Shown one piece after another: positions 16,073 to 25,316 of a stretch of 64,000 nt of DNA. Made by a program: the position numbers and the translations under genes. The DNA is taken from positions 124,001 to 188,000 of the forward strand of contig NZ_JAFEUP010000006.1 in assembly GCF_016901015.1 (NCBI RefSeq), read 5' to 3'. The notes below the pieces were generated by a model. It had not been told where the DNA came from, made no database searches, and saw only the letters and a program-made list of their open reading frames with translations. The first letter of the stretch is position 1, and every line of letters starts with the position of its first letter. This DNA comes from Zestomonas insulae. Its GTDB lineage: Bacteria > Pseudomonadota > Gammaproteobacteria > Pseudomonadales > Pseudomonadaceae.

Positions 16073-18474
16073 AAGTCGTACTTCAGGCCGAGCGTGGCGT
16101 TGCGTGGCGCGCCGAAGTAACTCGACGACGTACTGGTGTAGTACTCCTCGTCCGTCAGGTTGTTCAGGTTGAGGGTGGCGGTCAGCTGCTTGGTCAGCGG
16201 GTAACGGGCCATCGCGTCGACCACGGCATAGCTGTCCTGGGCGAAACGCACGCCCAACGGGCCTACGTCGTCGCTGTACATCTCGCTCTGCCAGTTGATG
16301 CCGCCGCCGATGGTCAGGCCATTGCCGACCTGGACCAAGTCGTAGGTGGTGAACAGCTTGAAGGTGTTTTGCGGGACGTTGGTATTCAGCTCGTTGCCAT
16401 CGGAGTCTTGCACCAGATTGCGGCTGAAGCTCGCTGTGCCCTGCCAGTGCGGCGCCAGCTCGCCGGTGAGCTCCACCTCGAAGCCGCGGGTCTTGGTGCC
16501 GGATTCGGCGCGATAAGCCTGGCTGCCGTCCGGGGCCAACTGGTTGGCGCCCAGCGACACGGCCAGGTTGTCCTGCTCGATTTGGTACAGGGCGATGCCG
16601 AGGTTCAGGCGATCTTCGAAGAAGGCGCCCTTGGTGCCGATTTCATAGCCGACCCCTTCCAGCGGGTCGATATAGGCGCCGGTCAGGGTCTTGTTGCTCT
16701 GCGGCTTGAAGATGCTGGTGTAGCTGCCGTACACCGACCAGATATCGTTGAGGTCATACACCACGCCGGCAAACGGGGTTACCACGCCGGTCTCGCTGCG
16801 ATCGCTGCCGTCGCTGGGCGTGCCGTCGAAGTACTCGTTCTTGATCGTGTTGCTCCAGTCGATGACCCGCGCCCCAAGGATGAACGACAGGTCCTCGCTG
16901 GCCCGCAGGCGGGTGCTGGCGTAGGCGGCTTTCTGCTCTTCGCTGAAGTCCATCCGGCCATAGGCCTCCAGATTCGGCTTGGCGGGCGTCTTGCCATCCC
17001 AGGTGTAGATGTTGTCGATCACTGGGAACCCGCCAGTCACCGGATCACGCCACCAGGAGTAGGTCGGGGTGTTGTAATCGGTCTTCTGTTGGCTGTAACC
17101 GACGATGGCATCGTGTTCCAGGCCGAACAGATCGAAGTTGCCCGCCAGGTTCAGGTCGAAGCTGCGCTGCACCGGCTTGGCTTTCCAGCGGTTGACATAG
17201 AACACTCGCGAGGCCGGATCGGCTCCCGCCGCGAAGTTGTTGCCACCGGCATAGGCACTGAGTTCGTCGTATTCACTGCGGCGCTGGTCGAGGCTCAACT
17301 TGGCCTTCCAGCGCTCGCTCAGGTTGTGCTCAAGAATCGCGAAACCGGAGACCGCGCCGCGCTCGGAATAGGCCCACTTGGCGGCGGCGGAATCCGAATC
17401 GTCATGGTCAGCCCGGGTGCCATCGTTGTTGAACAGCGGCAGACCACTGCGAGCATGGCCGTCATAGTTGTCGGACTGCGAATCCATGCCGAAGGTCAGC
17501 AGGGTGTCGGGGGTCAGGTCGGCCTCGATCACCCCGTAGAACACTTTCTTGCGCTCGCTGAGGCGGTCGACGTAGGAATCGTTTTCCTGATAGGCGCCCA
17601 CCAGGCGCCCACGCACATTGCCGCTCTCGGTCAGCGCGCCGCTGACGTCGGCCTCGGTGCGCTGGTAGTCCCAGCTGCCGACTTCCTGCTTGATCGAACT
17701 GCGAAACTCGGCCGTCGGACGCTTGCGGATCATGTTCAGGGTGGCACCGGGAGTACCCACGCCATTGGTCAGGCCGGTGGCGCCACGGATCACCTCGACG
17801 CGGTCGTACAGGACCATGTCGTTGCTCTGCGCAGGGCTGCCGTAGTTGCTGTCGAGCAGCTGCACGCCGTCGATCTGGTAGTTCTGCACCTCGAAGCCAC
17901 GCGAGTAGATGTTGCTGTTGTCCCCGCCGTTGCCGGCACTCTGGCTGAGGGTCAGGCCGGGGGTCTGGCGCACCACGTCGGTGAGCTGGGTCAGACCCTG
18001 GTCCTGCATGCGCTGGCTGGTGATCACGCTGACCGATTGCGGGGTTTCGCGGATCGACAGCGGCAGGCCGGTGGCGGTGCTGGTCGAGCCGGTGGTGTAG
18101 GAACCGGTGCCTTCGGTGGTGGCGCCGAGGCCGACGCCGTTGATGCTGGTGGCACCGAGTTCCAGGGCGTCGCCGCTTGGCTTGCTGATGATCAGCGTGT
18201 TGCCGGCCTGCTGGTAGTTCAGGCCGCTGCCGGCGAGCAGTCGGGCGAGCGCGTCGAGCGGCTCGAGGTGGCCGTTGATGGCCGGGGCCTGCAGGCCCTG
18301 GGTCAAGCTGCTGTCGACGGCGATGGTCAGGCCGGCGGCCTCACCCAGCTGACGCAGCGACACCGAGAGCGGCTGCGCCGGCAAGTTGAGGTCGAGTGGC
18401 GCGGCGAACGCCTGACTGGCCAGGCTCAAGGCCACGGCAGTCGCGAGCGCGCGCAGGGTAGGGTGCATCGGCAT
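16069..18474 (-). CDS. TonB-dependent siderophore receptor with signalling domain
   Basis: An 801-residue outer-membrane ferrisiderophore receptor. Signal peptide (about 1-24, ending ASQAFA), STN/secretin-like signalling domain (about 27-80, LPAQPLSVSLRQLGEAAGLT), linker, plug domain (LSIRETPQSVSVITSQRM; IYSRGFEVQNYQIDGV) and a beta barrel ending in the aromatic LGLKYDF. The STN domain is the part that talks to a FecR-type anti-sigma factor, and a FecI/FecR pair lies immediately upstream on the same strand. Start chosen at MPMHPTL because AGGA is 9 bases before it. The siderophore is unknown; the plug resembles the FoxA/FiuA/FpvA group. Confidence 0.93.
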   Translation of the reverse strand: MPMHPTLRALATAVALSLASQAFAAPLDLNLPAQPLSVSLRQLGEAAGLTIAVDSSLTQGLQAPAINGHLEPLDALARLLAGSGLNYQQAGNTLIISKPSGDALELGATSINGVGLGATTEGTGSYTTGSTSTATGLPLSIRETPQSVSVITSQRMQDQGLTQLTDVVRQTPGLTLSQSAGNGGDNSNIYSRGFEVQNYQIDGVQLLDSNYGSPAQSNDMVLYDRVEVIRGATGLTNGVGTPGATLNMIRKRPTAEFRSSIKQEVGSWDYQRTEADVSGALTESGNVRGRLVGAYQENDSYVDRLSERKKVFYGVIEADLTPDTLLTFGMDSQSDNYDGHARSGLPLFNNDGTRADHDDSDSAAAKWAYSERGAVSGFAILEHNLSERWKAKLSLDQRRSEYDELSAYAGGNNFAAGADPASRVFYVNRWKAKPVQRSFDLNLAGNFDLFGLEHDAIVGYSQQKTDYNTPTYSWWRDPVTGGFPVIDNIYTWDGKTPAKPNLEAYGRMDFSEEQKAAYASTRLRASEDLSFILGARVIDWSNTIKNEYFDGTPSDGSDRSETGVVTPFAGVVYDLNDIWSVYGSYTSIFKPQSNKTLTGAYIDPLEGVGYEIGTKGAFFEDRLNLGIALYQIEQDNLAVSLGANQLAPDGSQAYRAESGTKTRGFEVELTGELAPHWQGTASFSRNLVQDSDGNELNTNVPQNTFKLFTTYDLVQVGNGLTIGGGINWQSEMYSDDVGPLGVRFAQDSYAVVDAMARYPLTKQLTATLNLNNLTDEEYYTSTSSSYFGAPRNATLGLKYDF

Positions 18475-18555
18475 GGTGAAGCGTCCTATATAAAGTGTGG
18501 GCAGATGCACCCCTGACGCGGCATGCCGTAAAAAGCCTGATGTCTTATTTGTGAA

Positions 18556-19515
18556 TTATTCTCGACGCCGACGAGCGGTCGTCTTCTGCGGCTGCAACAC
18601 GGTCGCCTTGCCGCCCTGCTGCAGGTGCACCGGGGCGATGGCGGGGAGCGCCTGGAGGAAGCCTTCGACGTCAGCCAGTTGCACCACCGCGCTGATCCGC
18701 GGGCTGCGCGCCGTGCCGAGCTCGGCCTGCACCGGCTGCTGGCGGTAGCGCGACAGGCTGGCGGCGATTTCGGTCAGGTCGGCCTGCTCGAACACCAGGC
18801 TGCCGCGCTGGAAGGCGAAGGCGTTGCTGGCCGCCAGTGGCAGGCGCCGCAGGTGGCCATGGCGATCGACTTCGAGCACCTCGCCGGCGCGCACCTGCAG
18901 GCTCTCTCCAGGTTTGGCGAGGCTGTCGACCTGCACCAGGCCGCGCTCGACGCTGACCCGCAGGCGCTGATCGAGGCGATTGACCACGAAACGGGTGCCG
19001 AGCACGCGCACCTTGGCCACGCCGCCGTCGATCACGAACGGCCGCTGCGGGTTGCGCGCCACGTCGAAGATCGCCTCGCCGCGCAGCAGTTCGACCTGAC
19101 GCAGCGCGCGGTCAAAGTGCAGGTGCAGGCGGGTGTCGGCGTTCAGGGTGAGCTGGCTGCCGTCGCGCAGCCGGGTTTCCTGCTGCGTGCCGATCGTGGT
19201 GGCGAGGTCCAGCTCGAAGCTGCTCTGCCGGTAGCCATGCCAGCCGAAGGTGCCGCCCAGCGCGAGCAGCAGGGCGCACAGGCCGCTGTGCAGGAACTGC
19301 CGGCGCCGCTGGCGTTGCTCCATGGCCTGGGCCAGCGCTTCGCTGCGCCGGGTCGAGGAGAAGTCCCCCCACAGCTCGCAGAACGCCTGGTATTCGACGG
19401 CATGCTGCGGATGGGCGGCCAGCCAGGCTTCGAACTGCGCGCGTTGCGGATGATCGTCGGCGGCGTTCTGCATGCGAGCGAACCACAGCGCGGCCTGTTC
19501 GCGGGGGCTGCTCAT
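18556..19515 (-). CDS. FecR-type anti-sigma regulator
   Basis: A 319-residue FecR family protein: cytoplasmic N-terminal domain with WFARMQ and FEAWLAAHPQHAVEY (about 10-45), one transmembrane helix (about 75-92), and a periplasmic FecR domain with RGEAIFDVA and VRVLGTRFVV (about 145-180). It relays the receptor's ligand-bound state to the sigma factor. Its ATG overlaps the sigma gene's TGA as ATGA, so the two are translationally coupled. The tail is unusually basic (TTARRRRE). Confidence 0.93.
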   Translation of the reverse strand: MSSPREQAALWFARMQNAADDHPQRAQFEAWLAAHPQHAVEYQAFCELWGDFSSTRRSEALAQAMEQRQRRRQFLHSGLCALLLALGGTFGWHGYRQSSFELDLATTIGTQQETRLRDGSQLTLNADTRLHLHFDRALRQVELLRGEAIFDVARNPQRPFVIDGGVAKVRVLGTRFVVNRLDQRLRVSVERGLVQVDSLAKPGESLQVRAGEVLEVDRHGHLRRLPLAASNAFAFQRGSLVFEQADLTEIAASLSRYRQQPVQAELGTARSPRISAVVQLADVEGFLQALPAIAPVHLQQGGKATVLQPQKTTARRRRE

Positions 19516-20009
19516 GGGTAGAGCAGCTCGCGGGCGGCGCGCAGGTCGAGCAGCGCGCGGGCGATGTGGCGCTCGACCATGTTCTGGCTGATGTTCAATT
19601 GTTCGGCGATCTCGCGCTGGCTGCAGCCTTCGATGCGCGCCAGCCAGAACACTTCGCGGCAGCGCGGCGGCAGGCAGTCGAGGATGCGCTGCAGGGCGAC
19701 CAGGCGTTGCTGAATGTCCAGCAGGTGCTCGGCTGATGGCGCGCCGTAGTCGTCGGCGCCTTCCTCGTGGAATTCCGGCAGCGGCTGGAAGCGTGCGTCA
19801 CGGCGGAAATGGTCGATCAGCACCGAGTGGGCGACCCGTCGCAGGTAGGCGTTGGGTTGCTCGAGTGGCTGCGCGTGGCGCGCCAGGGCGAAGCGCAGCA
19901 GCGCGTCGTGCAGCACGTCGTAGGCACGCTGCACGCACCGGGTCTGGCGACTGAGGCTGAGCAGCAGGTCGCCGTAGGCCCAGCGCAGATCGATGCCTTC
20001 CCAGTTCAT
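19512..20009 (-). CDS. FecI-type ECF sigma factor
   Basis: A 165-residue extracytoplasmic-function sigma factor of the iron-starvation group. Region 2 holds AYDVLHDALLRFA and NAYLRRVAHSVLIDHFRRD; region 4 holds LPPRCREVFWLARIEGCSQREIAEQLNIS and ends with ERHIARALLDLRAA. The start MNWEG is taken in preference to a TTG five codons upstream. Expected target: the promoter of the STN receptor two genes downstream in this operon. The upstream neighbour is a second receptor without an STN domain, separated by a hairpin. Confidence 0.92.
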   Translation of the reverse strand: MNWEGIDLRWAYGDLLLSLSRQTRCVQRAYDVLHDALLRFALARHAQPLEQPNAYLRRVAHSVLIDHFRRDARFQPLPEFHEEGADDYGAPSAEHLLDIQQRLVALQRILDCLPPRCREVFWLARIEGCSQREIAEQLNISQNMVERHIARALLDLRAARELLYP

Positions 20010-20022
20010 AAGCTGCTCACGC

Positions 20023-20046
20023 AAAGACCGGCTTGCGCCGGTCTTT
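20023..20046 (-). terminator. Perfect hairpin after receptor gene
   Basis: AAAGACCGGC-TTGC-GCCGGTCTTT forms a perfect 10-bp stem. It lies 12 bases past the stop of the 726-residue receptor and 14 bases before the sigma start, so it probably ends the receptor transcript or attenuates read-through into the sigma gene. Confidence 0.7.
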
Positions 20047-20057
20047 GTTGATGTTGA

Positions 20058-22238
20058 TTACAGAGACCACTTCGCCGTCAGCATGTAGCTGCGTGGATCG
20101 CCATAGGTGTCGGTAGACCCCCAGATCACGTCATAACCAATCGACGAGTAATACTTGCGATCGAAGATGTTGTTGGCGTTCACCTGCAGGTCCAGGTTCT
20201 CGTTGACCTGGTAGCCAGCCATCAGATCGGCGATCGCATAGCTGCCTTGCTCGATGCGATAGTTACTGCCATCAACCAGCGGTACATCGTTGTACATGCG
20301 GCTCTGCCAGTAAACACTGCCGCCGACGCGGAGTTTTTCCAGCGGGCCCTGGAAGCGGTAGGTGGTCGTTAGCTTGAACAGGTCTTCAGGGGTCGCGGTG
20401 TCGAAACGCTGGTTTTCGTTGGCCGGGTCCTGATCATGGATGTAATGCGTGCGGGTGTAGCTATAGCCCGCACCCACCTGCCAGTTTTCGGTCAGCGCGC
20501 CTTGAAGCTCCAGGTCAATGCCTTGGCTGCGGACTTTGCCGGCCGCGACGTAGCAGGTGGCGCCATTGCAGATCGGGCCCACGCTGGTGTCGACCGCGGC
20601 GCGGTTCAACTGATCGATCTGGAATACCGCCACGCTGGCGTTCAGCGCGCCATCGAAGTATTCGCCCTTAATGCCGACTTCGTAGTTTTCGCCAACAATC
20701 GGCTCCAGCACGTCGAGCGATACATCCTTCTCGGTTTGCGGCTGGAAGATGTCGGTGTAGCTGGCGTAGACCGAGTGATGCTCGTCGAGGTCGTAGATCA
20801 GACCAGCGTAGCGGGTGACATTACGGGTGACCTTGTAGTCGCCGTCGCCCAGGCGATCATCGTAGTCATACCAGTCGAGGCGTCCGCCGAGGATCAGTTT
20901 GAGCGGATCGGCCAGGCTCAGGCGGGTGGTTAGGTAGGCCGAGTCCTGGGTCGTTACGCTGTGTCCGTCAAACACGCTGTCACGCACGAAGTTTGGCTTG
21001 CCGCCGTCGAGCGGCCAATCGGTGACGTAAGGGCTGTAGCCCGTGTCGGTTTTGTCGTAAATGCGTTTGCTGGTGCCAACCACGACCTCGTGAGTACGAC
21101 CAAAGGCTTCGACTGGACCAGTGGCGAACAGGTCGAGCGCTTTCTGATCCTCGTCGTGACCCGATTGCCATACGGTGCGCTCGAGCGTCGTGTACGGGGG
21201 GGTGTAGCGCGACTGGTAGGAGCCCCGGAACTGGCCGTCCAGCGTCGAGGCCGAGCCGCGCAGTTGCAGTTTCCAGTCGTTGACGAGGCGGTGCTCCACT
21301 TCGCCGAACACGGTGTCGATCCGTAGATCCTTGTTTTCCCAGTCGGACCCGGGGTTGGTGGAGCGGGAGAAGTCCAAGTGGCGGCCATCGGTGCCAATCG
21401 GCAGGCCGCCCCAGAAGAAGTTGGTCTGGTCTTCCTGGCGGGAGAAGCCCAGGGTCGCCGTGGTGTTTTCGCCCAGATCGGCTTCGCCAATGGCATAGAA
21501 CAGGCCGTGGTCGCTTTCCACGCCATCGCGGAAGTCATTGGCATCCTGGTAGGAGCCCACTACGCGACCGCGTAGGGTGCCGCTGTCGTTGAGCGCGCCG
21601 GAGGCATCCAGCTCACTACGGTAATCATCCCAACTGCCGGCCGCGCCGGTGAGGCTCACCTGCGGCGTGGTCGTGGGGCGCTTGCGCACCATGTTGATGG
21701 CGGCGGAAGGGTTGCCGGCGCCAGTCACCAGGCCGGTGGCGCCGCGAACGATTTCGACGCGGTCGAACATCGCCAGGTTGGGTTGTACGCCCATCGTCCA
21801 GCCCGTATAGGAGGCGGGCAGGCCGTCATACATGATGTTGTCGATGTCGAAGCCGCGCGCTTTGTAGCCCTGACGACCCGGGCCGTCAGCCTGGCTGAGG
21901 AACAGGCCGGGGGTGGCCTTGACCACATCGTTGATGCTGGTCATGTTCTGATCGTCCATCCGCTGGCGAGTAATTACCGTCACCGCCTGCGGAGTCTCGC
22001 GGATCGACAGCGGCAGCTTGGTGCCTGTGCTCATCGCGCCCGTGGTGTAGGACTGGGTGCCTTCGGTGGTTTCCTGACCTTGCAGGCCTTGCGCATCGAC
22101 CTGAGTCACCTGCAGATCCACCGTGCCTTTCGATTCTTCAGTGCTAGCGTTAGTGGCAGTTTCAGCGTTGGCAGGCTGGGCGACCCACAAGCTGATGGCG
22201 ATAGCGGCTGCTAACGGCGACAGGTGATGACGGTTCAT
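20058..22238 (-). CDS. TonB-dependent siderophore receptor without STN domain
   Basis: A 726-residue outer-membrane receptor. Signal peptide about 1-25 (ending QPANA), a TonB-box-like linker, plug (LSIRETPQAVTVITRQRM; YKARGFDIDNIMYDG; VEIVRGATGLVTGAGNPSA) and barrel ending YMLTAKWSL. It resembles FhuE/FpvB-type hydroxamate receptors. The short N-terminus leaves no room for a signalling domain, so it cannot signal to FecR directly, unlike its neighbour. One extracellular loop has the pair ICNGATCYV, a possible disulfide. Upstream is an AT-rich segment that may hold a Fur site. Confidence 0.92.
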   Translation of the reverse strand: MNRHHLSPLAAAIAISLWVAQPANAETATNASTEESKGTVDLQVTQVDAQGLQGQETTEGTQSYTTGAMSTGTKLPLSIRETPQAVTVITRQRMDDQNMTSINDVVKATPGLFLSQADGPGRQGYKARGFDIDNIMYDGLPASYTGWTMGVQPNLAMFDRVEIVRGATGLVTGAGNPSAAINMVRKRPTTTPQVSLTGAAGSWDDYRSELDASGALNDSGTLRGRVVGSYQDANDFRDGVESDHGLFYAIGEADLGENTTATLGFSRQEDQTNFFWGGLPIGTDGRHLDFSRSTNPGSDWENKDLRIDTVFGEVEHRLVNDWKLQLRGSASTLDGQFRGSYQSRYTPPYTTLERTVWQSGHDEDQKALDLFATGPVEAFGRTHEVVVGTSKRIYDKTDTGYSPYVTDWPLDGGKPNFVRDSVFDGHSVTTQDSAYLTTRLSLADPLKLILGGRLDWYDYDDRLGDGDYKVTRNVTRYAGLIYDLDEHHSVYASYTDIFQPQTEKDVSLDVLEPIVGENYEVGIKGEYFDGALNASVAVFQIDQLNRAAVDTSVGPICNGATCYVAAGKVRSQGIDLELQGALTENWQVGAGYSYTRTHYIHDQDPANENQRFDTATPEDLFKLTTTYRFQGPLEKLRVGGSVYWQSRMYNDVPLVDGSNYRIEQGSYAIADLMAGYQVNENLDLQVNANNIFDRKYYSSIGYDVIWGSTDTYGDPRSYMLTAKWSL

Positions 22239-22375
22239 GGCGACGGGTTCTCTCAGAGGATTCTTGCGCGCTGCGAAGTTGCAGGAAGACCCATCCCGTC
22301 ACGCGTTCCGAAGGGCGATCGATGTGCTTTGGGGTGGATATGCGGCGCGAGTGTAGGAGATACCCGTTCAGTAGT

Positions 22376-22389
22376 AAATAGGAATATTT
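22376..22389. promoter_or_regulatory. AT-rich palindrome, possible Fur site
   Basis: AAATA-GGAA-TATTT lies in the only strongly AT-rich stretch of this intergenic region (about 22365-22430), upstream of the receptor gene. Iron receptors are normally Fur-controlled, but the match to the Fur consensus is only partial, so this is a tentative call. Confidence 0.25.
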
Positions 22390-22407
22390 GCTATTTGTAT
22401 TTTGTTG

Positions 22408-22833
22408 CTATTTGATATTTGTTGCTGAATGGCTGCTGCAGCAGCCCGACTCCAGGTCCTTGAGGATCGGGCAGTCCGGCCGGTGGTCGCCGTGGCAGTG
22501 CTCGACCAGTTCCTGCAGGGTGTCGCGCAGGCCGCTGAGTTCGGCGATCTTGCGGTTCAGTGCGTCGATGTGCCCGCTGGCCAGCGCCTTGACGTCGGCG
22601 CTGGCGCGGCCGCGGTCTTGCCAGAGGGTGAGCAGCTTGCCGACTTCCTCAAGGGAAAAGCCGAGGTCGCGCGAGCGCTTGATGAACGCCAGGGTGTGCA
22701 GGTCCTGGGCGCTGAACTGGCGGTAGCCGCTGTCGCTGCGCCCGGCGGCGGGCAGCAGGCCGATCGATTCGTAGTAGCGGATCATCTTCGCGCTGAGGCC
22801 GCTGCGTTGCGCGGCTTGGCCAATGTTCATCAC
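22408..22833 (-). CDS. cueR: Cu(I)-responsive MerR regulator CueR
   Basis: A 141-residue MerR-family activator. Winged helix-turn-helix at about 1-70 (NIGQAAQRSGLSAKMIRYYES), dimerisation helix, and a metal loop CHGDHRPDC, whose two cysteines are spaced as in CueR, followed by a C-terminal GCC. This pattern selects monovalent copper, silver or gold. It is encoded directly behind copA with a 4-base ATGA overlap, and a CueR-type dyad lies before copA and before copZ, so it should activate both and regulate itself. Confidence 0.95.
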   Translation of the reverse strand: MMNIGQAAQRSGLSAKMIRYYESIGLLPAAGRSDSGYRQFSAQDLHTLAFIKRSRDLGFSLEEVGKLLTLWQDRGRASADVKALASGHIDALNRKIAELSGLRDTLQELVEHCHGDHRPDCPILKDLESGCCSSHSATNIK

Positions 22834-25247
22834 ATCGCTCCTCGTGTCTCTGACTGGGCTGCGGAGTCCGCATTGGCGTGCGGCTTCCAGCGCTTGAGCA
22901 GCAGCGCGTTGCTGACCACGCTGACGCTGGAAAAGGCCATCGCCGCGCCGGCGAACATCGGGTCGAGCAGGCCGCAGGCGGCCAGCGGGATGCCCACCAG
23001 GTTGTAGATGAAGGCCCAGAACAGGTTCTGGCGGATCTTCGCGTAGGTGCGCCGGCTGATCTCCAGCGCGGCCGGCACCAGGCGCGGATCGCCGCGCATC
23101 AGGGTGATGCCGGCGGCGTGCATGGCCACGTCGGTGCCACCGCCCATGGCGATGCCGACGTCGGCGGCGGCCAGCGCCGGGGCGTCGTTGATGCCGTCAC
23201 CAACCATCGCCACCACCGCGCCACCGGCCTTCAGCGCGGCGACCGTGGCGGCCTTGTCGGCCGGCAGCACTTCGGCGTGCACGTCGGCGATGCCCAGCAC
23301 GCTGGCCACGGCTTGTGCGCTGCCGCGGTTGTCGCCGCTGATCAGGTGGGTGCTGACGCCGCGCGCGTCCAATTCGGCGATGGCCGCGGCGGCGCCCGGC
23401 TTGAGCGTGTCGCCGAAGGCGAACAGGCCGAGCACGCGCGGCTGCGGCTGTTGTTCGAGCAGCCAGGACAGGGTGCGCCCTTCGGCTTCCCAGGCCTGAG
23501 CGCGCGCCGTCAGCTCACCCGGCTGCAGGCCGTTGTCGTCCAGCAGGCGGCGGTTGCCGAGGGCCAGGCGACGCCCGGCCAACGTGCCGGCGATGCCGCG
23601 ACCGGCCAGCGCCTGGCTGTCGCGCACCTCGGCGAGCACCAGGCCGCGCTCCGCACAGGCCGCCAGCACGGCTTTGGACAGGGGGTGTTCGCTGCCGCGC
23701 TGCAGGGCACCGGCGAGTTGCAGCAACTGCGCTTCGTCACCGTCCAGCGCCTGCAGATGGGCGATACGCGGACTGCCGGAGGTCAGCGTGCCGGTCTTGT
23801 CGAAGGCCACCGCGCTCACCGCATGGGCGACCTCCAGAGCTTCGGCATCCTTGATCAGGATGCCGTGCTTGGCCGCCACCCCGGTGCCGGCCATGATCGC
23901 CGTCGGCGTGGCCAGGCCCAGCGCGCAGGGGCAGGCGATCACCAGCACGGCGACGGCATTCAGCAGCGCGGTTTCCAGGCCGGCGCCGAGCGTCAGCCAG
24001 ACCAGCAGGGTGAGCAGGGCGATGGCCAGCACCGCCGGGACGAACAGCGCGCTGACCTTGTCGACCAGCTTCTGGATCGGCGCCTTGGCCGCTTGGGCGT
24101 CTTCCACCAGGCGGATGATCCGCGCCAGCACGGTCTCGCCGCCGAGCGCGCTGGTGCGCACCAGCAGCCGCCCCTCGCCATTGATCGCCCCGGCGGTGAC
24201 CGGCGCGCCGGGGGCTTTCGCCACCGGCAGGCTCTCGCCGCTGATCAGCGCTTCGTCGGCGTGGCTCTGTCCCTCGAGCACTTCGCCGTCGACCGGGAAG
24301 CGTTCGCCGGGCTTCACCACCAGCAGGTCGCCGAGCTGCAGTTCGGCGATTGCCACGTCCTGTTCCTGGCCGTCACGCAGCCGCGTCGCGCGCTCCGGGC
24401 GCAGCGCTTCGAGGGCTCGGATGGCGCTGGTGGTCTGCCGCTTGGCGCGGCTTTCCAGGTACTTGCCGAGCAGCACCAGGGCGATCACCACCGCCGCTGC
24501 CTCGAAGTACAGGTGCGGCATGGCGCCGCTCGGCGCCTGCCACCACAGGTACAGGCTCAGGCCGTAGGCGGCGCTGGTGCCGAGGGCGACCAGCAGGTCC
24601 ATGTTGCCGGTGCGCGCCCGCAGCGCGCGCCAGGCTGCGCGGTAGAAGCGTGCGCCGAGGACGAACTGCGCCGGCGTGGCGAGCAGGAATTGCACCCAGG
24701 CCGGCAGCATCCAGTGGCCGCCGAACCAGTCGACCAGCATCGGCGCCATCAGCGGCAGGGCCAGGGCCAGGCCGAGCAGCACCGCCCAGCGCTCGCGGCG
24801 CAGGCGTTGTTCGCCGCTGTCCGCGCTCGGCTGTTCGGCGTCGAGCAGGCGTCCCTGGTAGCCGGCGGCCTGCACGGCCTGTAGCAGGCTGGCCGGGTCG
24901 ACGCCGGCGAGCAGGCGCAGGTGGGCGCGTTCGCTGGCCAGGTTGACGGTCACGCTGAGCACCCCGGCGACCTTGCCCAGGGCGCGCTCGACGCGGCCGA
25001 CGCAGCTGGCGCAGGTCATGCCGTCGATGGCCAGCTCCAGTTCGTCGCTGGGCACTTGGTAGCCGGCGTTCTGCACCGCTTGCAGCAGCTGCTCGAACGG
25101 CGTGTCGGCGAGTTCCAGGTGGGCGCGCTCGCTGGCCAGGTTGACGCTGGCGCTGCGCACGCCGGGCACCTGAGTGAGCGCGCGTTCGACGCGGCCGGCG
25201 CAACTGGCGCAGGTCATGCCGGCGATGGGTAGGTCGATAGACGTCAT
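22830..25247 (-). CDS. copA: Copper-exporting P1B-type ATPase CopA
   Basis: An 805-residue inner-membrane copper pump. Two N-terminal metal-binding domains carry MTCASC at residues 11-16 and 77-82. Eight membrane helices follow, with the transport motif C439-P-C441, phosphorylated Asp483 in DKTGTLT, the ATP-domain HP pair in GSEHPLSKA, and GDGINDAPAL. The C-terminal helix contains FSSVSVVSNALLL, typical of Cu(I) pumps. Start at MTSIDLP with AGGAG ahead. First gene of copA-cueR, behind a CueR promoter. Confidence 0.96.
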   Translation of the reverse strand: MTSIDLPIAGMTCASCAGRVERALTQVPGVRSASVNLASERAHLELADTPFEQLLQAVQNAGYQVPSDELELAIDGMTCASCVGRVERALGKVAGVLSVTVNLASERAHLRLLAGVDPASLLQAVQAAGYQGRLLDAEQPSADSGEQRLRRERWAVLLGLALALPLMAPMLVDWFGGHWMLPAWVQFLLATPAQFVLGARFYRAAWRALRARTGNMDLLVALGTSAAYGLSLYLWWQAPSGAMPHLYFEAAAVVIALVLLGKYLESRAKRQTTSAIRALEALRPERATRLRDGQEQDVAIAELQLGDLLVVKPGERFPVDGEVLEGQSHADEALISGESLPVAKAPGAPVTAGAINGEGRLLVRTSALGGETVLARIIRLVEDAQAAKAPIQKLVDKVSALFVPAVLAIALLTLLVWLTLGAGLETALLNAVAVLVIACPCALGLATPTAIMAGTGVAAKHGILIKDAEALEVAHAVSAVAFDKTGTLTSGSPRIAHLQALDGDEAQLLQLAGALQRGSEHPLSKAVLAACAERGLVLAEVRDSQALAGRGIAGTLAGRRLALGNRRLLDDNGLQPGELTARAQAWEAEGRTLSWLLEQQPQPRVLGLFAFGDTLKPGAAAAIAELDARGVSTHLISGDNRGSAQAVASVLGIADVHAEVLPADKAATVAALKAGGAVVAMVGDGINDAPALAAADVGIAMGGGTDVAMHAAGITLMRGDPRLVPAALEISRRTYAKIRQNLFWAFIYNLVGIPLAACGLLDPMFAGAAMAFSSVSVVSNALLLKRWKPHANADSAAQSETRGAM

Positions 25248-25279
25248 GTCGGATCTCCTGAGCGTTGCGCACAGGATCA

Positions 25280-25300
25280 ACCTTGCCACATGGGCAAGGT
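25280..25300 (-). promoter_or_regulatory. CueR operator and promoter of copA
   Basis: ACCTTGCC-ACATG-GGCAAGGT is a 21-base dyad. On the minus strand TTGACC forms the -35 element, the dyad fills a 19-base spacer, and GATCCT is the -10. The long spacer is the hallmark of MerR-family promoters. It lies 33 bases upstream of the copA start. Confidence 0.85.
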
Positions 25301-25316
25301 CAAGCGGCGATCTGGA

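Noticed and set aside
15325..18516. Long open frame of over 1000 codons on the plus strand, antisense to the STN receptor
   Set aside because: It overlaps the EamA gene and the receptor gene, whose protein products are clear. Composition is typical of GC-rich shadow frames (Val/Gln/Ala/Arg/His) with no domain.
18475..18555. Possible iron-starvation sigma box before the STN receptor
   Set aside because: CAAAT and a CGG lie at a roughly suitable distance but do not fit the known spacing well; not reported as a feature.
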